Below the pieces are notes generated by a model. That model ran no database searches. It was not told the DNA's origin and was given only the letters and a program-made list of their open reading frames with translations. Made by a program: the position numbers and the translations under genes. From Streptosporangiaceae bacterium (GTDB lineage Bacteria > Actinomycetota > Actinomycetes > Streptosporangiales > Streptosporangiaceae), in contig JASHOI010000604.1 of the NCBI GenBank assembly GCA_030041195.1, forward strand, positions 1 to 16,915: 16,915 nucleotides of DNA. The letters are read 5' to 3'. Position 1 is the first letter of the stretch, and each line of letters opens with the position of its first letter. This document shows, piece by piece, positions 13,744-16,915 of this stretch.

Positions 13744-13773
13744 AATATATCCCCAGGCACAAGGCATCTGTAA
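13744..13773 (-). promoter_or_regulatory. Probable promoter of the lsr2-like gene
   Basis: On the - strand, TTACAG (13773-13768) and TATATT (13749-13744) are separated by 18 bases. The predicted transcript begins near 13737, leaving a short leader with the Shine-Dalgarno sequence at 13730-13724. The AT-rich -10 stands out against the GC-rich surroundings and could itself be bound by Lsr2, allowing autoregulation (inference). Confidence 0.5.
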
Positions 13774-13882
13774 CGGCACCGTAGCTACGGGTTTCCTTGG
13801 CGCCTATGGGTTGCCTATCTGACGCGGAAACTGCGCCGGATCAGCCGAAGGCGGGATCGGGGTTCAGCGCGCTGTTCAGCGC

Positions 13883-15514
13883 TCAGCGGCTGCCACGGCG
13901 CCGCTGGTAGGGGAACGAATCCACCGGCGGTTCATCGCTCATCTCGTCGGTAAGGGCAGCGCCGTAATGCGCGGGGTAATCGGCAGTACTTGGACCGAGA
14001 GCATCGCCTCGGGTTGCGGAGCTGGGTGCGGAACTTCCGCGCGGGTAATGCGATACCGGCGGCTCACCTTGATAATCCGCGGGGCCGGTCCCGTGGAGGT
14101 ACGGATCAGCCGCTGACTCGCCTGGATAAGCGGCATGTTGGCCAGTGCCCTGCGGATAAGTCCCGCTGTCGCCCGGAGCCGGATACGAGCCGCTCGCGCT
14201 GCCCCCCGCGTGGAAGTCGCTGCCGTAACCAGCACCGTCCGTATTGGGCGCAGCGGGCAGGTCTGCCAGGTATTCGGTGTGCTGCTCGGGCGGCCCGGCC
14301 GGGTAGTCGGCGGGCCCGGTCAGGTACTCGGTGGGCCTGGTCCGGCGGTCTGGGGGCGGCTCGGCCAGGTACTCGCGCGCGCCGGCCTGGTACGGGGCCG
14401 TTCCGGTCCTGCTGGGGGCTTCGGGCACGCCGCGCGGGCCGAGCGGGTCGGCGAGATAATCCGGGCCCGGGCCGCGGCGCTCCGGTGGCGGCTCGGCCGG
14501 GTATCCCGCAGGCCCCGATCTCGGGTCCGGCGGCACAGCGGGGTACTGCCCCGAGCCGCCCCGCCGGTCTGGCGGTTCGGCCGGATAATCGGGCGGTCCG
14601 CCCCGCCGGTCCGCGGGTTCGGCCGGGTAGTCCGGCGGCCCGCCCCGCCTCCCCCGGGGCCCGGCCCGCCTTCCCTGGGGCTCGGCGAGGTAGTCCGGGG
14701 CCGCGCCGCGGCGGTCCGGTGGCGGTTCAGCCGGATACTCGCCAGGTCCCGACCTCGGGCCCTGGGGTTCGGCCAGGTAATCCGGGGCCGGGGCCCGGCG
14801 GTCCTGGGGTTCGGGCGGGTAGTCCGGCAGCGGGGCCGGGGTCCGGCGGTCCTGGGGTTCGGGCGGGTAATCCGCAGGCGGGGGCGGGGCCCGGCGGTCC
14901 TGGGGCTCGGCCGGGTACTCGGACGACCCGCCCCGCGGGGTCGGCGGCAGCGGCTCACCCGGGTACCCCGCAGGTCCCGGCCTCGGGTCGGCCGGCTCGG
15001 CGAGGTACGGCCCGGTCGCGCCGCGGTCGGGCGGCGCGGCCAGGTACTCGGTCGCCCCGTTCCGGTAATCCCCCTGGTGAGCCCCGTCGTCGGGGAAATC
15101 GCCGGGAGCGGGCTGCATCATCTGGCCGGACATCGGGCCCATGCTGCGCACCTGCGCCGTGGCATCGGCGGGAGGCTCGGCAAACGCCTGGCCGGGTGCC
15201 TCGGCGTCCCACCCGGGGCGCTGCCCGCCCGGTCCGCGCTGCAGCGTCTCCACCATTCTGGGCAGGTCGGCAATGGCCAGCCGGAAGGTGCCGGTGCACA
15301 TTCCGCCTTGCCAGATGCTCAGGACCGCCACTCCGGTGTCCGCGTACCAGCTGAGCCGCATGCTCCGGGAATTGCCCCGCACGTCGAAGAAAACCTCGCC
15401 CAGACGGGGCAGCGGGGCAGCATCCGATGCCGACATGGTGCCCATGGTTACGCCGAACCAACGGCTTTGTCTACCTTGATGGCCACTTGCCATGGCCCGG
15501 TCTGGGTCGGCCAC
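13883..15514 (-). CDS. Tyr/Pro/Arg-repeat disordered protein with small N-terminal domain
   Basis: The 543-residue reading has an ordered part at about residues 33-95 (LGEVFFDVRGNSRSMRLSWY, VAVLSIWQGGMCTGTFRLAI, LPRMVETLQRG) that looks like a small beta-rich actinobacterial domain of unknown function. Residues 150-420 are about 18 imperfect repeats of the form DYPAEPPDRRGGP (variants EYLAEPQDRR, GYPAEPPPERR), 11-16 residues each. A Tyr/Gly/Ser-rich tail ends in SFPYQRRRGSR. There is no signal peptide or membrane helix, so it is probably cytosolic. The start is uncertain: GTG at 15514 has TAAGAC (15528-15523) 8 bases upstream, a leaderless pattern, while ATG at 15445 or 15436 would begin closer to the domain. 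It lies downstream of no obvious partner and is divergent from whiB. Confidence 0.7.
   Translation of the reverse strand: MADPDRAMASGHQGRQSRWFGVTMGTMSASDAAPLPRLGEVFFDVRGNSRSMRLSWYADTGVAVLSIWQGGMCTGTFRLAIADLPRMVETLQRGPGGQRPGWDAEAPGQAFAEPPADATAQVRSMGPMSGQMMQPAPGDFPDDGAHQGDYRNGATEYLAAPPDRGATGPYLAEPADPRPGPAGYPGEPLPPTPRGGSSEYPAEPQDRRAPPPPADYPPEPQDRRTPAPLPDYPPEPQDRRAPAPDYLAEPQGPRSGPGEYPAEPPPDRRGAAPDYLAEPQGRRAGPRGRRGGPPDYPAEPADRRGGPPDYPAEPPDRRGGSGQYPAVPPDPRSGPAGYPAEPPPERRGPGPDYLADPLGPRGVPEAPSRTGTAPYQAGAREYLAEPPPDRRTRPTEYLTGPADYPAGPPEQHTEYLADLPAAPNTDGAGYGSDFHAGGSASGSYPAPGDSGTYPQGTGQHAAYPGESAADPYLHGTGPADYQGEPPVSHYPRGSSAPSSATRGDALGPSTADYPAHYGAALTDEMSDEPPVDSFPYQRRRGSR
14250..15065 (-). repeat. Degenerate 33-48 base tandem coding repeats
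   Basis: This stretch encodes the roughly 18 Tyr-Pro/Leu-Ala-Glu-Pro repeats of the disordered protein. On the + strand it shows recurring CGGCGGTCC, GGTTCGGCCGG and GTAGTCCGG-like words. Units vary in length by whole codons and diverge in sequence, so the array is old rather than a recent slippage product. It creates long open frames on the opposite strand that are not genes. Confidence 0.8.
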
Positions 15515-15551
15515 GGCGCGCCGTCTTAACCAGTTTCCCTATCCTGCCTGC

Positions 15552-15668
15552 ATGAGTACTGGCGCAGGTGGCATGATGATGCGTCGGCTCGCTAACGGTC
15601 GGCGGCCTCGCCGCCGCTTCGCGCACCCGGCCATGCCCTGTGCACGCGGGAACACTACGACCACGTAA
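15552..15668 (+). CDS. 38-residue Arg-rich ORF upstream of whiB (candidate leader ORF)
   Basis: ATG at 15552 is preceded by TATCCT (15540-15545) six bases upstream, a good leaderless promoter layout. The frame reads MSTGAGGMMMRRLANGRRPR, continues with RRFAHPAMPCARG and ends in four Thr codons, with TAA at 15666-15668 inside the palindrome at 15665-15676. G/C at third positions is about 70 percent, lower than in the sure genes. I do not recognise it. It may be a short leader ORF for the whiB gene or the remains of a longer gene. Confidence 0.35.
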   Translation: MSTGAGGMMMRRLANGRRPRRRFAHPAMPCARGNTTTT

Positions 15669-15676
15669 CGCGTTAC
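15665..15676. promoter_or_regulatory. Perfect 12-base palindrome, candidate operator
   Basis: GTAACGCGTTAC is a perfect palindrome between the divergent repeat-protein and whiB genes, about 110 bases before the whiB start. Its size and AT-edged form suit a dimeric regulator. The binding protein is unknown. Confidence 0.4.
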
Positions 15677-15717
15677 ATCTTGCGACGGGGCGAATGCCGC
15701 ATCACGCGAGAATTTAT

Positions 15718-15740
15718 GCGTCCAGCGAGCCGGACGCTCG
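15718..15740 (+). promoter_or_regulatory. Overlapping hairpins in the whiB leader
   Basis: GCGTCC (15718-15723) can pair with GGACGC (15732-15737), or CGAGC (15726-15730) with GCTCG (15736-15740). The two are mutually exclusive. No T-run follows, so this is a possible leader switch at most. Confidence 0.25.
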
Positions 15741-15785
15741 GCTAGGCGAGGAACTACACGGTGAGCTGGTTGAGGAGAGTTATTC

Positions 15786-16085
15786 ATGTCTGAGGTACGC
15801 CGTCAGGCGGTCCTGATTCCAAGGCCGAGCTGGGGCTGGCAAGACGATGCTGCGTGCCGCGGTGAGGATGTCGTGCTCTTCTTCGGCCCCGACGGCGAGC
15901 GCCAGCCCGAGCGGGACCTCCGCGAGCGGAAGGCCAAGGCCATCTGCGCCGCATGCCCGGTCCGGGCCGAGTGTCTCGACTATGCCGTGAGCCGCCCGGA
16001 GAAGTACGGCACCTGGGGAGGGCTGAACGAGGAGGAGCGGTCGGCCGAGCGGCGGCGCAGAATGCGCCGCGCGAACGCGGCCTGA
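15786..16085 (+). CDS. WhiB-family (Wbl) iron-sulfur transcriptional regulator
   Basis: The 99-residue protein shows the full Wbl layout: WQDDAACRGED with Cys24, then 29 residues, CAACPVRAEC supplying Cys54, Cys57 and Cys63 (C-x29-C-x2-C-x5-C), the GTWGGL turn at residues 75-80, and a basic C-terminal tail ERRRRMRRANAA. The four cysteines hold a 4Fe-4S cluster that senses oxygen or nitric oxide, and these proteins act on the housekeeping sigma factor. FFGPDGERQPERDLRERKAK resembles the WhiB3/WblA-like group more than WhiB1 or WhiB7, but subgroup assignment is uncertain. GAGGA (15772-15776) 9 bases before ATG sets the start. The 270-base upstream region with a palindrome and a short ORF is unusually long for this window. 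Confidence 0.95.
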   Translation: MSEVRRQAVLIPRPSWGWQDDAACRGEDVVLFFGPDGERQPERDLRERKAKAICAACPVRAECLDYAVSRPEKYGTWGGLNEEERSAERRRRMRRANAA

Positions 16086-16184
16086 CCGGCCCAGACCTGC
16101 CCCTCGCCTCGCCCCGCCCGAACTCCCCCAGCAAGCCGCAGCACCGGTGCGGAACGTTAATCGGTGGCGCGCGACAATGGAAAC

Positions 16185-16307
16185 ATGATCTGCTTGTCGT
16201 GCCGCCAGCAGCACCATGAGAAGTGCCCGGGCGGGACTTGGTGCGACTGCCAGCATCAACAGCCAGAGCCGTCCGAGCCGCGGCTCGGATGGATCCGGCA
16301 AGGCTGA
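16185..16307 (+). CDS. 40-residue Cys/His-rich small protein
   Basis: The frame reads MICLSCRQQHHEKCPGGTWC, then DCQHQQPEPSEPRLGWIRQG. Cys3, Cys6, Cys14, Cys20 and Cys22, plus His10, His11 and His24, suggest a small zinc-binding knuckle (CxxC...C...CxC). Similar tiny proteins with a GGTWCDCQH end are, to my recollection, widespread in actinomycetes, but I cannot check this. GACAAT (16173-16178) lies 6 bases before ATG, consistent with a leaderless start; no Shine-Dalgarno sequence is seen. It follows whiB by 99 bases. Function unknown. Confidence 0.7.
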   Translation: MICLSCRQQHHEKCPGGTWCDCQHQQPEPSEPRLGWIRQG

Positions 16308-16434
16308 CCGCCGTCCGGGCGGAATAGGCATGATTGCCGCGAAGTTGACCAGACACATGGGAGCCAGCGCTTTGTCTCGGGAACCGGATCGGCGACCGGC
16401 ACGGGCCGCCGCGCCGAAAAGCCCGGTGCCCCGA
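16308..16434 (+). other. Spacer before the reductase leader peptide
   Basis: I see no gene here. TTGACC at 16345-16350 is a good -35 sequence, and TTTGTC at 16371-16376 is a weak -10 at 20 bases. This is a possible promoter for the downstream leader and reductase, but spacing is poor. Confidence 0.25.
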
Positions 16435-16533
16435 GTGGTGCGCAGGCTAACTGCCGCCGATCCGTTGCTCGTCATCCGCAGGCACGTTGATTTCCTCCGC
16501 ATCGGGAGCGCGCTCTGTCTGCGTGGCCGCTGA
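16435..16533 (+). CDS. Putative leader peptide of the sulfite reductase gene
   Basis: The C-terminal part VIRRHVDFLRIGSALC followed by LRGR and TGA matches a type of short actinomycete leader peptide with an RRHVDxxRxxSALC ending, which I recall preceding sulfur-assimilation genes. It lies 142 bases before the reductase start with a hairpin between. The start is uncertain: GTG 16435 gives 32 residues, GTG 16438 gives 31, TTG 16465 gives 22, and ATG 16330 would give 67; none has a strong ribosome site. A single Cys codon lies five codons before the stop, so ribosome pausing when charged tRNA-Cys is low is a plausible sensing step (inference). Confidence 0.65.
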   Translation: MVRRLTAADPLLVIRRHVDFLRIGSALCLRGR

Positions 16534-16538
16534 CCACA

Positions 16539-16558
16539 GCCCGTCATTCCTGACGGGC
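16539..16558 (+). promoter_or_regulatory. Hairpin after the leader peptide, candidate attenuator
   Basis: GCCCGTC (16539-16545) pairs perfectly with GACGGGC (16552-16558) around a six-base loop ATTCCT, starting five bases after the leader stop codon. A ribosome at the leader stop would cover its left arm, so pausing upstream and terminating at the stop would leave different structures. No T-run follows. Confidence 0.45.
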
Positions 16559-16675
16559 GCGTGCCGCGAGCAGCGCACCCGGCAATCGGCCGGACACAGG
16601 CGGGAGTAGTGCGCCCGCGCAAGCTGCCGCCAGCGATGTCCAGGCACGCGCCCCGTGACCGAAGGGACGCAGCAC

Positions 16676-16915
16676 ATGCCAGCGCCGAGCAGCGCGACAG
16701 TCATCCAGCCCACCGAGCCCAGCCAACCGGCCCAGCAGACCACGCCAGACGCCAGGAGCCAGCGGAGCCGCCGCCAGGGCCGTGGTGACGGCCAGTGGGC
16801 CCTTGGCTACCGTGAGCCGCTGAACAAGAACGAAGAACTCAAGAAGAACGACGACGGCCTGAACGTCCGCGACCGGATCGTCAACATCTACGCCAAGCGC
16901 GGCTTCGACTCGATC
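16676..16915 (+). CDS. Ferredoxin-dependent sulfite (or nitrite) reductase, N-terminal 80 residues, cut by window end
   Basis: After a Pro/Gln/Ser-rich start (residues 1-36) the text DGQWALGYREPLNKNEELKK (38-57), then NDDGLNVRDRIVNIYAKRGFDSI, matches the N-terminus of actinobacterial SirA/NirA-type reductases. These siroheme and 4Fe-4S enzymes reduce sulfite to sulfide (or nitrite to ammonium) with electrons from ferredoxin. The preceding leader peptide favours the sulfite role. GAAGGGA (16661-16667) lies 8 bases before ATG 16676. The siroheme and cluster cysteines are beyond the window. Confidence 0.88.
   Translation, partial: MPAPSSATVIQPTEPSQPAQQTTPDARSQRSRRQGRGDGQWALGYREPLNKNEELKKNDDGLNVRDRIVNIYAKRGFDSI

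Noticed and set aside
14250..15065. CRISPR-like array
   Set aside because: The repeats are degenerate, vary in length by whole codons and encode a continuous protein; there are no constant repeats with unique spacers.
13990..15529. Two 450-residue + strand frames across the repeat region
   Set aside because: These are Arg/Gly/Pro-rich shadows of the Tyr-repeat gene. The - strand frame alone has an ordered domain at its start and regular repeats.
15539..15787. 82-codon - strand frame between the divergent genes
   Set aside because: It spans the whiB leader in antisense, has no ribosome site or family match, and overlaps promoter-like elements on both strands.
16136..16152. CCGCA/TGCGG hairpin after whiB as a terminator
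   Set aside because: Only five base pairs with a seven-base loop and no T-run, so I could not separate it from chance.

Overview
The window is very GC-rich and reads as chromosome from a high-GC actinomycete. Supporting markers are a WhiB-family regulator, an Lsr2-type nucleoid protein, an OpcA/zwf/tal/pgl block, GTG and TTG starts, and several genes whose only visible start signal is a TAnnnT box 6-8 bases upstream, as in leaderless mRNAs. The order is probably Streptosporangiales, Streptomycetales or a relative, but the sequence alone does not fix this. I see no transposase, integrase, CRISPR array, tRNA or rRNA.

Layout. (1) Bases 1-4686 hold a TPP (thiamin pyrophosphate) riboswitch on the + strand, cut at its 5' edge by the window start. 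Its ribosome-binding site leads only into a 21-codon ORF. A two-domain rhodanese sulfurtransferase follows on the - strand. Then comes a tightly overlapping + strand operon: a uridine-kinase-like P-loop enzyme, an NMT1/THI5-like (thiamin-precursor type) binding protein without a signal peptide, and a family-5 peptide-type ABC binding lipoprotein. (2) Bases 4906-9532 are the oxidative/non-oxidative pentose phosphate operon: a short fragment matching only the C-terminal end of transketolase, then transaldolase, glucose-6-phosphate dehydrogenase, OpcA and 6-phosphogluconolactonase. Together they make NADPH and interconvert sugar phosphates. The lactonase appears to start at ATC. (3) Bases 9606-13252 encode membrane proteins: an RCK-TM-RCK potassium-channel-like protein, an acetate transporter of the AceTr/SatP family followed by a clear intrinsic terminator, and an MscS-like channel with a disordered tail. 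(4) Bases 13380-16307 hold an Lsr2-family protein, a large Tyr/Pro/Arg repeat protein with a small N-terminal domain, a WhiB-family Fe-S regulator, and a 40-residue Cys-rich protein. (5) Bases 16435-16915 hold a leader peptide, a hairpin and the start of a ferredoxin-dependent sulfite/nitrite reductase, which runs off the window.

How it fits together. Thiamin and sulfur recur at the left end (TPP riboswitch, sulfurtransferase, THI5-like protein) and sulfur assimilation returns at the right end. The pentose phosphate operon supplies reducing power. The less ordinary parts are the orphan riboswitch facing a convergent gene, the transketolase remnant, the ATC start, the Tyr-repeat protein beside a variant Lsr2, and the leader-peptide control region of the reductase. 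Family assignments rest on motifs read by eye. No database search was run.
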